Source of the DNA: Clostridiaceae bacterium
GTDB taxonomy: Bacteria > Bacillota > Clostridia > Oscillospirales > Butyricicoccaceae
Length of the DNA stretch: 64,000 nt
Assembly: GCA_009911355.1 (NCBI GenBank)
Contig: QXXE01000011.1
Coordinates: 1-64,000 of the forward strand
Direction of reading: 5' to 3'
Positions 1-8,978 of this stretch are shown here, one piece after another (position 1 is the stretch's first letter; each line of letters starts with the position of its first letter). The notes beneath the pieces are model-generated. The model saw nothing but the letters and a program-made list of their open reading frames with translations, had not been told where the DNA came from and did no database searches. A program made the position numbers and the translations under genes.

Positions 1-223
1 TCTTTTCGGAACTTTTTGTTTCCCTCCGTGCCGGTCAGCTTATTTATAATACCACTCCTTCCGACGATTGTCAACACCTTTTTTCGATTTTTTTCGAATT
101 TTTTCCTGGCACGCCTTTTTCCGCTGAAAATATACATATTATATAGTATGCCCCTTCATATTGAAGCCCCCCGCCCATCCAACCCCTGCGCCGTGCGAAT
201 TTTGCAGATTCCAACAATTCTTA

Positions 224-252
224 TTTACATTTATAGAGGGATTTGCTATACT
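224..252 (+). promoter_or_regulatory. Sigma-A promoter for the gdpP-rplI-dnaB operon
   Basis: A -35 TTTACA (224-229) and a -10 TATACT (247-252) are 17 bp apart, and a TGC just upstream of the -10 gives an extended -10. Transcription would begin near 259. This rules out the long upstream extension of the gdpP reading frame. The 220 bases before it show no gene. Confidence 0.75.
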
Positions 253-291
253 ATATGTGTATTTTTATGCCTGAAAGGAGGCATGAGCCCC

Positions 292-2301
292 TTGAACAAA
301 GATTTACGCAAAATCATCCAGCCCGGTTTTACGCTATATTTTCTGGTTTTCCTGGTATTTTCAATCGTCGGAATGACCTTCAACCACGTTTTCGGGCTGG
401 TTTCTCTGGCAATGTGCATACTGCTCCTGCTGCACGACCGCCTGCAAAGCCGCAGCCGCCGCCGGGCCGTCATGGACTACATGCGGTCGCTTTCGCTCGA
501 GATCGACCAGGTTTCGCGCACTTCTATTACGACCCTGCCGATGCCGGCGCTTGTCGCAATGGCAACAACGGGGGAAATCCTATGGTCGAACGACAGCTTC
601 AACACCGTAACTGGCTATCAGAATGGTGTCCTTGGGGTACGCATCAACGAAATTGCCCCAACCTTCGATACCCGTTGGCTGATCGACGGGCGGCAGCAAT
701 ATCCGACCGAGCTCCGCATCGGGCGCAACAGCTTCCGTGTGTTCGGCAGCCTGCTTGCAGGCGAGCACGAAATCGGCGCGCTGATGGTATTGTATTTTGT
801 CGAATGCACCGATTATGTGCGCCTGCGCGACGAATATGACCAGACCCGCCCGGTGATCTCGATCATTGCGGTGGACAACTATGAAGAGCTTCTGAAAAAC
901 CTGAACGACTCGGAAAAGTCGAACCTCCTCGCAGGGATCGACAAACGTATCGTCGACTGGGCGGCAGCAACCAAAGGGATGCTGCGCAAATACGACCGCG
1001 ACAAATACATTTTCGTCCTGGAAAACGGCGAGCTGCAAAAGCTGGTAAACCGCAAATTCGCCATCCTGGACGAAGTGCGCGAGATCACGAGCCACGAAGG
1101 CGTTGTTGCAACGCTGTCCATCGGCGTTGGCAAAGACGGCGACACCTTCGACGAAAACTTCCGTTTCGCGAGCCTTGCCCTGGAAATGGGGCTTTCACGC
1201 GGCGGCGACCAGGCCGTCATAAAAAACAAATACAACTTTGAATTTTACGGCGGCATGTCAAAGGAAGTCGAAAAGCGCACAAAGGTCAAGTCGCGCGTTG
1301 TTGCAAACGCGCTGAGCCAGCTGATCCGCGATTCCTCGCAAGTGCTGATTATGGGGCATTCCCGCGCGGACATGGATGCCATCGGCGCGGCAATCGGCTT
1401 GGTATGCGCTGTACGGGAACGGGAAAAGCCGGTCCATATCGTAGTCGACCTGGAGCGCAACCTATCCAAAGACCTCATCGCGCGGTTTGACCAGCTGGAG
1501 CAATACCACGGGCTTTTTATCAGCCCGGACGCCGCAATGGTGATGTGCGATTTTAACACCCTGCTCATCGTGGTAGACACCAACCGCCCGGATTATGTAG
1601 AATCCCCCGCGCTCCTGGAATCCATCAACAAGGTCGCGGTCATCGACCACCACCGCCGCGCGGCAAGCTATATTGAGCACAGCGTGCTCAGCCTGCACGA
1701 GCCTTACGCCTCCTCGGCGTCCGAGCTGGTCAGCGAGCTGTTGCAATACATGATTTCGGCAAGCAGCCTCCTGCCCACGGAAGCCGAGGCGCTGCTTGCG
1801 GGGATTTACCTTGACACCAAAGGCTTTTCGGTCAAGGCCGGGGTGCGTACCTTTGAAGCGGCCGCTTATCTCAAGCGCGCGGGCGCTGAGGTTACCAGCG
1901 TAAAAACGCTGTTCCAGTCAACCTTTGACGAATACATGTCGCGGCAGCACATTATTGCGGGTGCGACCGACTGCGGCGGCGGGGTAATCCTCGCGGTCAC
2001 GGACGAGGAGAAGGACCGCGCCACGGCGGCAAAAGCCGCAGATGAGCTGTTAAACATCAGCGGCGTGCAGGCGAGTATCGTAGCCTTCCGCAGCGGCAGC
2101 GACACGATCCTTTCGGCGCGCTCCAGCGGCAAAGTAAACGTGCAGGTGCTGATGGAGAAGCTCGGCGGCGGCGGGAGCCAGTCGGCAGCGGGCGCGCAGA
2201 TGGCGGACGTACCGGTTTCGGAAGCGGAACCGCTGATCCGCGGCGCAATCGCGGACTATCTGGCGTCCACCGACCGCCCTGCGGAGCCCAAAAGCCAATA
2301 G
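292..2301 (+). CDS. gdpP: GdpP-type cyclic-di-AMP phosphodiesterase (DHH/DHHA1, membrane-bound)
   Basis: Membrane-anchored enzyme that hydrolyses c-di-AMP to pApA. The protein is 669 aa. Two membrane segments lie in the first 60 residues, followed by a PAS-like region and a degenerate GGDEF region. The DHH domain follows, with GHSRADMDAIG, a VVDTNRPD-type metal site and VIDHHRRA. A DHHA1 domain ends in GGGGSQSAAGAQ. This order is diagnostic of GdpP. I place the start at TTG 292 because AAAGGAGG (274-281) is 10 nt away. The in-frame ATG at 283 is only 1 nt from it, and the frame further upstream precedes the promoter. It leads directly into rplI and dnaB, the usual Firmicute neighbours. Confidence 0.93.
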   Translation: MNKDLRKIIQPGFTLYFLVFLVFSIVGMTFNHVFGLVSLAMCILLLLHDRLQSRSRRRAVMDYMRSLSLEIDQVSRTSITTLPMPALVAMATTGEILWSNDSFNTVTGYQNGVLGVRINEIAPTFDTRWLIDGRQQYPTELRIGRNSFRVFGSLLAGEHEIGALMVLYFVECTDYVRLRDEYDQTRPVISIIAVDNYEELLKNLNDSEKSNLLAGIDKRIVDWAAATKGMLRKYDRDKYIFVLENGELQKLVNRKFAILDEVREITSHEGVVATLSIGVGKDGDTFDENFRFASLALEMGLSRGGDQAVIKNKYNFEFYGGMSKEVEKRTKVKSRVVANALSQLIRDSSQVLIMGHSRADMDAIGAAIGLVCAVREREKPVHIVVDLERNLSKDLIARFDQLEQYHGLFISPDAAMVMCDFNTLLIVVDTNRPDYVESPALLESINKVAVIDHHRRAASYIEHSVLSLHEPYASSASELVSELLQYMISASSLLPTEAEALLAGIYLDTKGFSVKAGVRTFEAAAYLKRAGAEVTSVKTLFQSTFDEYMSRQHIIAGATDCGGGVILAVTDEEKDRATAAKAADELLNISGVQASIVAFRSGSDTILSARSSGKVNVQVLMEKLGGGGSQSAAGAQMADVPVSEAEPLIRGAIADYLASTDRPAEPKSQ

Positions 2302-2361
2302 CCTGCGGGCAGTCAACCAGTTAAAAAATAAAACAACATATATTTCAGGAGGAAACCAACC

Positions 2362-2808
2362 ATGAAAGTCATTTTGAAGCAGGACGTAAAGAACCAGGGC
2401 AAAAAAGGGGAACTGATCGAAGTCAGCGAGGGCTACGGGCGCAACTACCTGATCCCGCGCGGGCTCGCCGAGATTGCCACTGCGGATAACCTGAATGTCA
2501 TGCGCCAGGCGGACGAGGCAAAAGCGCGCCGCATTGCGCTGGAGCAGGAAGCGGCCCGCAACGCCGCGGCAAAGCTCAAGGAATGCACGGTCGTCGTCAA
2601 GGCGAAGGCGGGTTCCGGCGGGCGGCTGTTCGGCGCGGTCACCGCGAAGGAAATTTCGGATAGCCTCAAGGCACAGCACGGCATTGACGTTGCCAAAAAC
2701 AAGATCGTCATGGACGAAGCGATCAAATCCTTCGGCACCTACAAAGTAAAAGCCAAGCTGTACCCGGAAATCAGCGGCGAGATCACCGTGCAGGTCGCGG
2801 AAGCCTGA
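2362..2808 (+). CDS. rplI: 50S ribosomal protein L9
   Basis: Large-subunit protein that binds 23S rRNA near the L1 stalk. It is 148 aa, the normal family length. The N-terminal KVILKQDVKNQGKKGELIEV and the GYGRNYLIPRGLA signature are intact. A charged alanine-rich helix and the C-terminal domain (GRLFGAVTAKEI) follow. AGGAGG sits 10 nt before the ATG. It lies 60 bp after gdpP and 59 bp before dnaB, so it is part of the same operon. Confidence 0.97.
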   Translation: MKVILKQDVKNQGKKGELIEVSEGYGRNYLIPRGLAEIATADNLNVMRQADEAKARRIALEQEAARNAAAKLKECTVVVKAKAGSGGRLFGAVTAKEISDSLKAQHGIDVAKNKIVMDEAIKSFGTYKVKAKLYPEISGEITVQVAEA

Positions 2809-2867
2809 CCCCCTCCCTGTCTGGCACACAGCCGCGCATACGCAAACAGCAAAGGAGATGAACGTTT

Positions 2868-4202
2868 TTGGACGAATTACTGTCCCGGCAGCTGCCCATG
2901 AGCGCCGAAGCCGAACAGGCGGTAATCGGCTCGATCCTTGTCGACCCGTCCTGTGTGGCCGAAGTCATCGAGCTGCTGCACAGCAGCGATTTCTACATTG
3001 AAGAAAACCGCCGCATCTTCGAAACCATCTACACCATGTTCAACGAAGCGGCAAAAATCGATGCGGTCACCATCCTTGACCGGCTCAAGCTTGCGGGGCT
3101 TTATGACGACGCGGGCGGGCGCGCCTATTTCCTACAACTGATGGATGTGACCCCAACCGCCGCGAACGTCCGCGAATATGCCACCATCGTGCGTGACAAA
3201 AGCCTTTTGCGTTCCATCGCACAGACGGCGGGGGAAATCCAGGCCACTGCAATCGCGGGCGAGGGCGACGCGGGCTACATCGCGGAGCTTGCCGAGCAGC
3301 GCATCTACAACATCCGCCACGGCCGGGAGGTCAAGGGACTGACCCCGCTGAAATCGGCGCTGCTGGACCTGTACGCCCGGCTGGATGAGCTGTCCAAATC
3401 GGACAGCAGCATCCCAGGCATCTCGACCGGCTTCTATGAGCTCGACCGGCAGCTGACCGGGCTCAACAAATCCGACCTGATCCTGGTCGCCGCGCGCCCC
3501 GGCATGGGCAAGACGGCCTTCGCGCTGAACCTTGCGCTCAACGGGGCGAAGGCCAGCCGGAAATCGGTCGTCGTGTTCCAGCTGGAAATGAGCCGGGACC
3601 AGCTGGCGTCCCGCTTCCTCGCGAGCGAAGCGCTGATCGACTCCCAAAAGCTGAAGACCGGCAACCTTGACCCGGAGGACTGGACAAAAATCGCAATGGC
3701 GTCCAATACTTTAAGCAAGCTGCACATCTATGTAGATGACAACCCGGCGATCACAGTCGCGGAAATCAAGGCCAAATGCCGCCGCCTGGGCGACGAGCTG
3801 GGCATGATCGTCATCGACTATATCCAGCTGATGCAATCGGGCGGCAAGCGCAGCGAAAACCGCGTGCAGGAAGTCGCCGAAATCTCGCGCGGCCTTAAAA
3901 TCATGGCGAAGGAGCTGAACGTGCCGGTGGTCTGCCTGTCCCAGCTGTCGCGCGCGGTGGAAGGCCGTGCGGACAAGCGCCCGATGCTGTCCGACCTGCG
4001 CGAATCGGGCGCGATCGAGCAGGACGCGGATATTGTTATGTTCATCTACCGCGACGACTACTACGATGACGAAAGCGAAGATAAAAACGTCGCTGAAATC
4101 ATCATAGCGAAAAACCGCCATGGTTCGACGGGGACCGCCAACCTGCAGTGGGTCGGCCAGTACACGACCTTCTCGAACCCCGACCGCATCCATTCGATGT
4201 GA
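2868..4202 (+). CDS. dnaB: Replicative DNA helicase DnaB (DnaC in Bacillus naming)
   Basis: Hexameric 5'-3' helicase of the replication fork. It is 444 aa, full length. The N-terminal primase-interacting domain (MSAEAEQAVIGSIL) is followed by a RecA-like core with Walker A ARPGMGKTAFAL, the Walker B region MIVIDYIQLM, and the SQLSRAVEGR and DLRESGAIEQDADIV motifs. No intein is present. The start is TTG 2868, with AAAGGAG (2851-2857) 10 nt upstream. The stop overlaps the tilS start as TGATG, so the two are translationally coupled. Confidence 0.97.
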   Translation: MDELLSRQLPMSAEAEQAVIGSILVDPSCVAEVIELLHSSDFYIEENRRIFETIYTMFNEAAKIDAVTILDRLKLAGLYDDAGGRAYFLQLMDVTPTAANVREYATIVRDKSLLRSIAQTAGEIQATAIAGEGDAGYIAELAEQRIYNIRHGREVKGLTPLKSALLDLYARLDELSKSDSSIPGISTGFYELDRQLTGLNKSDLILVAARPGMGKTAFALNLALNGAKASRKSVVVFQLEMSRDQLASRFLASEALIDSQKLKTGNLDPEDWTKIAMASNTLSKLHIYVDDNPAITVAEIKAKCRRLGDELGMIVIDYIQLMQSGGKRSENRVQEVAEISRGLKIMAKELNVPVVCLSQLSRAVEGRADKRPMLSDLRESGAIEQDADIVMFIYRDDYYDDESEDKNVAEIIIAKNRHGSTGTANLQWVGQYTTFSNPDRIHSM

Positions 4203-5545
4203 TGCACGCGGTGCCGCGGAAGGCGGCGGCGCTCATTGCGCAGGAAAACATGCTGCCGGAAGGCGCGCGGGTGTGCGTAGCCCTTTCTGGCGGCGCAGAT
4301 TCCACAGCGCTCCTGCTGGCGCTGCTGGAGCTTGGCTATCCCGTCTCAGCGTTCCATCTGAACCATTGCCTGCGCGGCGCGGAGTCCGACCGGGACGAAG
4401 CGTTTGCCCGGGCGCTCTGCCAGCGGCTGCATGTCCCCCTGGACGTGCAGCGCGCAGATGTCAGCGGCTACGCGTCCGCGCACCGGCTCGGCACCGAGGA
4501 AGCCGCGCGCACCCTCCGTTACCGCGCGCTTTCGCAGGCGCTCGGGCGGCTGGGCTGCACCCATGCGGCGACCGCGCACACGGCGGACGACAACCTGGAA
4601 ACGATGCTGTTCCACCTTGTGCGCGGCACAGGCGCAAAGGGCCTGTCCGGCGTCCCGCCGGTGCGCGGAAGCATCGTCCGCCCGCTGCTTTCCTGCACGC
4701 GCGCGGAGGTTGAAAGCTACCTTGCCGCGCGCGGTCAAGCCTATGTTACCGACAGCACCAACCTGTCCGGCGATTACACGCGCAACCGCATCCGCCATGA
4801 GGTCATCCCGGTTCTGCGCTCGGTCAACCCGGACGCGGCGGGCGCGGCGTCCCGCCTTGCAGGGCTGCTGCGCACCGACGAGGCCTATTTGGACGCGGCA
4901 GCGCAGTCCCGGCTGGCGGCGGCACAGGAATCCGGCGGCTGGCGCACAGACGCTTTCCCCGCAGACCTGCGCGGCCGGATGCTGCACAGCCTGCTGCGCA
5001 GGCAGGGCGCGCCAATGTCCCAGATCGGTCAAAAGCACATCGCGCTGCTTTCGGCGCTGCTGGACAGCCCCAACCCGTCCGCCGCCCTTTCCCTTCCGGG
5101 CGGCTTGGCCGCAAGGCGGGAATACGGCCTGTTTTACCTGGAAAAAGGTACAAACGCACCGCCGCCCCCCCTCCCGGAAACCCCTTTGCGCCCCCCCTTT
5201 TCCCTGGAATTCCGTCCGGGGGTATGGGTGCGCGGGGAAATCTGCAAAAAAAAGCAGGTAATTCACAAAAAATTCAATACTTTTTCCGCAGATTGTGGTA
5301 CAATAGATTTTGATTCACTGGCCGTGCGCACGCGCAGGCCCGGCGACCGGCTCCGCCTGACCGCGTCCGGCGGGTCGGACACGCTCAAGCGGCTGATGAT
5401 CGGCAAGAAAATCCCACGCGAAAAACGGTGCAGGCTCGCGGTATTTGCGGACCGGAACGGCATAATCGCCGTGGAGGGCCTGGGCCTCGACCACAGCCGC
5501 TGCGGAAGCGGCGAAATGATTTTGCAATTGAGCGTAGAGGAGTAA
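4202..5545 (+). CDS. tilS: tRNA(Ile)-lysidine synthase
   Basis: Converts the wobble cytidine of tRNA-Ile(CAU) to lysidine with ATP and lysine. The 447-aa protein has the N-type ATP-pyrophosphatase PP-loop SGGADSTALLLALL near residue 30. A substrate-binding middle domain follows, and then a C-terminal TilS_C domain (RTRRPGDRLRL). The start ATG 4202 overlaps the dnaB stop by one base. The frame remains open upstream to 4148, but that part lies inside dnaB. It is followed by hpt, a very common Firmicute order (tilS-hpt-ftsH). Confidence 0.95.
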   Translation: MHAVPRKAAALIAQENMLPEGARVCVALSGGADSTALLLALLELGYPVSAFHLNHCLRGAESDRDEAFARALCQRLHVPLDVQRADVSGYASAHRLGTEEAARTLRYRALSQALGRLGCTHAATAHTADDNLETMLFHLVRGTGAKGLSGVPPVRGSIVRPLLSCTRAEVESYLAARGQAYVTDSTNLSGDYTRNRIRHEVIPVLRSVNPDAAGAASRLAGLLRTDEAYLDAAAQSRLAAAQESGGWRTDAFPADLRGRMLHSLLRRQGAPMSQIGQKHIALLSALLDSPNPSAALSLPGGLAARREYGLFYLEKGTNAPPPPLPETPLRPPFSLEFRPGVWVRGEICKKKQVIHKKFNTFSADCGTIDFDSLAVRTRRPGDRLRLTASGGSDTLKRLMIGKKIPREKRCRLAVFADRNGIIAVEGLGLDHSRCGSGEMILQLSVEE

Positions 5546-5553
5546 CAAAAGAA

Positions 5554-6096
5554 ATGAAAAACGACATCAAGGAAGTGCTGTTCACAGAAGAACAGCTCCG
5601 GCAGAAAGTCGATGAGCTTGGTGCACAGATCACTGCGGACTACCGGGGCAAAAACCCGCTGGTCGTCAGTGTCCTGAAGGGCTCATACGTCTTTATGGCC
5701 GACCTGACCCGGCGCATCGACGTGCCCTGCACGGTCGATTTCATGGTCGTATCCAGCTATGGCGCTGGGACAAAGACCTCGGGCGAGGTCCAGATCATCA
5801 AGGACCTGGAAAACTCAATCGACGGGCGCGACCTCATCATCGTCGAGGATATCTTGGACTCCGGCGTAACGCTGAGCTATCTGATGAAGGTGCTCACAGC
5901 GCGCGGCGCGAGCTCGATCCGGCTGTGTACGCTGCTGTCCAAGCCCGACCGCCGCAAGGTCGATGTGAAAATCGACTACCTGGGTTTTGAAATCCCGGAC
6001 GAATTTGTCGTTGGCTACGGGCTGGATTTCGCGGAGAAATACCGCAACCTGCCCTACATCGGCATTTTGAAGCCTTCCGTTTACGGCGAGGCATAA
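5554..6096 (+). CDS. hpt: Hypoxanthine phosphoribosyltransferase
   Basis: Purine salvage enzyme making IMP or GMP from hypoxanthine or guanine plus PRPP. It is 180 aa. The PRPP-binding motif IIVEDILDSGVTL is intact. VLKGSYVFMADL and VVSSYGAGTKTSGEV are typical of bacterial Hpt. The ATG at 5554 lies 8 bp after the tilS stop and is preceded by AGAGGAG in the tilS tail. The open frame upstream to 5428 lies within tilS and was not used. ftsH follows after 32 bp. Confidence 0.96.
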   Translation: MKNDIKEVLFTEEQLRQKVDELGAQITADYRGKNPLVVSVLKGSYVFMADLTRRIDVPCTVDFMVVSSYGAGTKTSGEVQIIKDLENSIDGRDLIIVEDILDSGVTLSYLMKVLTARGASSIRLCTLLSKPDRRKVDVKIDYLGFEIPDEFVVGYGLDFAEKYRNLPYIGILKPSVYGEA

Positions 6097-6128
6097 AAGA
6101 ACCCCCTAAAGGAAGGTGTGAAACCAAT

Positions 6129-8042
6129 TTGAACAAGAAGATGAAGGGCTTCGGGCTGTACATCCTCATCCTGCTGACGCTGCTGGTTGCGGTCACCTAC
6201 GTGCTGACAAGCGACGTCAGCCAGCCGCTGACCTACTCAGACGTATACCGGATGGTGGAAAACGGCGAGGTCTCGGCGATTGTCTACGACGGCTCGATGC
6301 TCTATCTGGAAGCCCCTGACGGACACAGCATGTCTTATAAGCTGCCCTATTTCAACCTGTTCCTCGACCAGCTGCGCGAGGAGCTGAAGGAGCAGATGGA
6401 CGCCGGCACGCTGACGTTCGACCTGAAAAGCCAGCCCTGGTGGATGATGTTCATCCCATACCTGGTACTGATCGTGATCCTCGGCCTGATCTGGTATTTT
6501 ATGATGAACAAGCAGGGCGGAAGCGGCGGCAACCCGATGCAGTTCGGCAAGGTGCGTGCGCGGCTCGCGTCCGACCAGAAGAAAAAGGTCATGTTTGACG
6601 ATGTCGCGGGCGCGGAGGAAGAGAAAGCCGAGCTTCAAGAAATTGTCGAATTCCTGAAAAACCCGCGCAAATTTGTCGAGATCGGCGCGCGCATCCCGAA
6701 GGGCGTGCTGCTGGTAGGCCCTCCGGGCACGGGCAAAACTCTGATTGCGAAAGCGGTTGCGGGCGAAGCGGGCGTACCGTTCCTGTCGATCTCGGGCTCT
6801 GACTTTGTCGAGCTGTATGTCGGCGTGGGCGCGTCGCGTGTCCGCGACCTGTTCGAGCAGGCGAAAAAGAACGCGCCGTCCATTGTGTTTATTGATGAGA
6901 TCGACGCGGTCGGCCGCCAGCGCGGCGCGGGCCTTGGCGGCGGGCACGACGAGCGCGAGCAGACGCTCAACCAGCTGCTGGTCGAAATGGACGGTTTCGG
7001 CGCGAATGAAGGCGTTATTGTCATTGCGGCGACCAACCGCAAGGATATTTTGGACCCGGCCCTGCTGCGTCCCGGGCGTTTTGACCGTCAGGTTTATGTC
7101 GGCAACCCAGACGTTGTGGGCCGCGAAGCGATCCTGAAGGTCCATGCGCGCAACAAGCAGTTCGACCCGGACGTCCGTTTTGATTCGATTGCGAAAACGA
7201 CGGCAGGCTTCAGCGGCGCGGATCTGGAAAACCTGCTGAACGAAGCGGCGCTGCTTGCGGCGCGGCGCAACAAGAAGCTGATTTCGCTGGAAGAAATCGA
7301 GGAATCCCTGCTCAAAGTGGTCATGGGCGTCGAAAAGAAGACCCATGTCATCAGCGAGAAGGACAAACGGCTGACGGCATATCACGAAGCGGGCCATGCC
7401 ATCTGCTTCCACGTCCTGCCGACGCAGGACCCGGTGCATCATGTCACGATCATCCCGCGATCCAACGGTGCGGGCGGCTTTACCATGCCGCTGCCGACCG
7501 ATGACAAGGCTTACCGGACGCGGCGGTATATGGAAGAGAATATTATTGTTGACCTAGGCGGGCGTGTCGCGGAGCAGCTGATGCTGGATGATATCTCGAC
7601 GGGCGCATACGGCGACATCAAGCAGGCGACCGCGATGGCGCGTGCGATGGTCATCAACTACGGCATGAGCGACAAAATCGGCCCGATCGACTATGACGGC
7701 ACAGGCGGGGAAATTTTCCTGGGGCGTGATTTCTCGGCAAACAAGGGCTTTTCCGACCACAAATCGGCGGAGATCGACGATGAAATCCACCGTATTATCA
7801 GCGAGGGGTACAAGGCTTGTGAAAAGCTGCTGAGCGAGCACAAGGAGCAGCTGATCCGGGTTGCGGAGTACCTGCTTCGCAATGAAACGATTGACGGCAA
7901 CACCTTCCGGAAGCTGTTTGACGGCGAGGAGGTTCCCGACCGCATCGGCGGCGGCGCGACCGAGGAGGAGTTGAAGGCAGCGGCCCCTGCGGACGCGGAG
8001 CCCACCCCGAACGACCTTCCTTCCGAGGAACTGCCGCATTAA
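6129..8042 (+). CDS. ftsH: ATP-dependent zinc metalloprotease FtsH
   Basis: Membrane AAA+ protease that degrades misfolded membrane proteins and regulators. It is 637 aa. Two membrane helices (about residues 7-27 and 112-131) flank an extracytoplasmic segment. Next come the AAA module with Walker A GPPGTGKT, Walker [13 protein letters not shown] and the second region of homology RPGRFDRQ, and the protease zinc site HEAGH. The TTG start is chosen from position after AAGGAAGGTG (6110-6120). The C-terminal tail is acidic and proline-rich. It is the last gene of the run, and a terminator follows at 8184-8214. Confidence 0.97.
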   Translation: MNKKMKGFGLYILILLTLLVAVTYVLTSDVSQPLTYSDVYRMVENGEVSAIVYDGSMLYLEAPDGHSMSYKLPYFNLFLDQLREELKEQMDAGTLTFDLKSQPWWMMFIPYLVLIVILGLIWYFMMNKQGGSGGNPMQFGKVRARLASDQKKKVMFDDVAGAEEEKAELQEIVEFLKNPRKFVEIGARIPKGVLLVGPPGTGKTLIAKAVAGEAGVPFLSISGSDFVELYVGVGASRVRDLFEQAKKNAPSIVFIDEIDAVGRQRGAGLGGGHDEREQTLNQLLVEMDGFGANEGVIVIAATNRKDILDPALLRPGRFDRQVYVGNPDVVGREAILKVHARNKQFDPDVRFDSIAKTTAGFSGADLENLLNEAALLAARRNKKLISLEEIEESLLKVVMGVEKKTHVISEKDKRLTAYHEAGHAICFHVLPTQDPVHHVTIIPRSNGAGGFTMPLPTDDKAYRTRRYMEENIIVDLGGRVAEQLMLDDISTGAYGDIKQATAMARAMVINYGMSDKIGPIDYDGTGGEIFLGRDFSANKGFSDHKSAEIDDEIHRIISEGYKACEKLLSEHKEQLIRVAEYLLRNETIDGNTFRKLFDGEEVPDRIGGGATEEELKAAAPADAEPTPNDLPSEELPH

Positions 8043-8053
8043 CCCCAGTGCAT

Positions 8054-8162
8054 CAGGGGGTTCCGCGCCTTGCGAGGCGCGGCCAGGCGCGTGGCCCTGG
8101 ACCCCACCAGAGGGCCTCAGCCCTCTGGACTCCCTTCCCCCGCCTGCGGGCGGGACGGGGGC
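8054..8162. repeat. Dispersed palindromic intergenic repeat, copy A
   Basis: Block of short inverted repeats after ftsH: CGCGCCTTGCGAGGCGCG, CCAGAGGG..CCCTCTGG and the palindrome CCCGCCTGCGGGCGGG. The last block and the 'gggcc..agccctctgg' modules recur at 10.2, 11.9, 14.3, 18.5, 30.7, 54.4 and 56.1 kb. This copy lacks the AT-rich core found in six of the others. No coding capacity is evident. Confidence 0.75.
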
Positions 8163-8183
8163 TGCTGCGATTCTACTGCATCT

Positions 8184-8214
8184 AAAAACCCGGCTGATTG
8201 CTGCCGGGTTTTTT
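8184..8214 (+). terminator. Rho-independent terminator after ftsH
   Basis: The stem AACCCGGC/GCCGGGTT with an 8-9 nt loop is followed directly by a run of T. It is placed 140 bp after ftsH and just before the promoter of the next module. Confidence 0.85.
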
Positions 8215-8238
8215 CCTGCTTCAAAATGTTAAAAGCTC

Positions 8239-8290
8239 TTGACATTTCGTTTGTGATCGTGTATCCTATAAATGTAAAGAGCACTTGACT
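8239..8290 (+). promoter_or_regulatory. Promoter and putative operator of membrane/XRE module 1
   Basis: A -35 TTGACA (8239-8244) and -10 TATCCT (8262-8267) are spaced 17 bp. A second CTTGAC copy (TTGACT, 8285-8290) starts exactly 46 bp after the first. It lies within TGTAAAGAGCACTTGAC, just downstream of the expected start point. The same layout with the same 46-bp spacing precedes the paralogous module at 37396-37447, which suggests an operator for the encoded regulator. Confidence 0.6.
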
Positions 8291-8313
8291 TTATCTAACA
8301 GGAGGACACATTT

Positions 8314-8670
8314 ATGAAAAATCTATTGGAAAAACTCGGCTTTCGCAGGATGGACGAAATGGAGCACTCCATCGCCCTCCGTGCCCAGGCATACAGCTTC
8401 CGTTTCCTTGCAGCAGCATTATTCCTTTGGTCGTGCTGGGAAAGCTGGGTTGTCCGCTCCAACGGCGGCGCCCTTGATCAGAAGCCCTGCCTGCTGCTGC
8501 TCGCCGCCTGCTTCATCCAGATCGGCGTCCAACAGCTTCTCACCCGCCGCGCCGTTGCAGGCGACGAGGAATATAAGGCCCCTTCCCTGCTCCGCATGGC
8601 GCTGCCAGTGCTGTTTTTTGCACTGCTGATCCTGTTTGTCGGCGTTTCCCTGGTAATTGGCGGGCGGTGA
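8314..8670 (+). CDS. Small membrane protein of unknown function (module 1)
   Basis: 118 aa. A hydrophilic N-terminus (about 28 residues) is followed by three hydrophobic segments at about residues 30-45, 58-75 and 95-115. No known enzyme motif is visible. AGGAGG (8301-8306) sits 7 nt before the ATG. It is followed after 3 bp by an XRE regulator gene and shares its promoter. The pairing resembles two-gene units common in Firmicutes in which a short HTH protein controls a linked membrane protein. The role is not known; a membrane sensor or stress protein is only a guess. Confidence 0.7.
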   Translation: MKNLLEKLGFRRMDEMEHSIALRAQAYSFRFLAAALFLWSCWESWVVRSNGGALDQKPCLLLLAACFIQIGVQQLLTRRAVAGDEEYKAPSLLRMALPVLFFALLILFVGVSLVIGGR

Positions 8671-8673
8671 TCG

Positions 8674-8868
8674 ATGAAAAACCGGATTAAGGAGCTGCGG
8701 AAGGCGCGCGGGCTGCGTCAGGAAGACGTTGCGCGGCTGCTCGGCGTAAGCCGCCAGACAGTCATTGCGGTCGAAAACAACAAATATGACCCCACGCTTG
8801 CGCTGGCAATGCATTTTGCCCGCCTGCTCGAAACCCCTGTCGAGCAGCTGTTCACCTTGGAGGACTAA
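8674..8868 (+). CDS. XRE-family HTH transcriptional regulator (module 1)
   Basis: 64 aa, consisting only of a Cro/C1-type helix-turn-helix (KNRIKELRKARGLRQEDVA, then LGVSRQTVIAVENNKYDPT). It is a likely autorepressor of the preceding membrane-protein gene, from which it is separated by 3 bp. The protein at 37750-37950 shares the same first nine residues (MKNRIKELR), the GVSRQT recognition helix and an N(N/D)KYDPTL segment, so the two are close paralogues. Confidence 0.88.
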   Translation: MKNRIKELRKARGLRQEDVARLLGVSRQTVIAVENNKYDPTLALAMHFARLLETPVEQLFTLED

Positions 8869-8917
8869 GGGTCTTTGCCCCCTTTCCACAAAAATGCTTC
8901 CTGCACCCATTTTATCA

Positions 8918-8946
8918 TTGGAACTTGCCAGATTTTGATGTATAAT
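8918..8946 (+). promoter_or_regulatory. Promoter of metA-family gene
   Basis: The -10 TATAAT (8941-8946) is perfect. TTGGAA (8918-8923) is a fair -35 at 17 bp spacing. The start codon lies about 33 bp downstream. There is no room for a SAM riboswitch or T-box, and none is seen. Confidence 0.65.
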
Positions 8947-8978
8947 AAAAGCAAGGAACTGAAAGGAGCACCGAGATC

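Noticed and set aside
8869-8978. SAM riboswitch or T-box before the metA-family gene
   Set aside because: Only about 30 bp separate the -10 and the start codon. There is no room for an aptamer.
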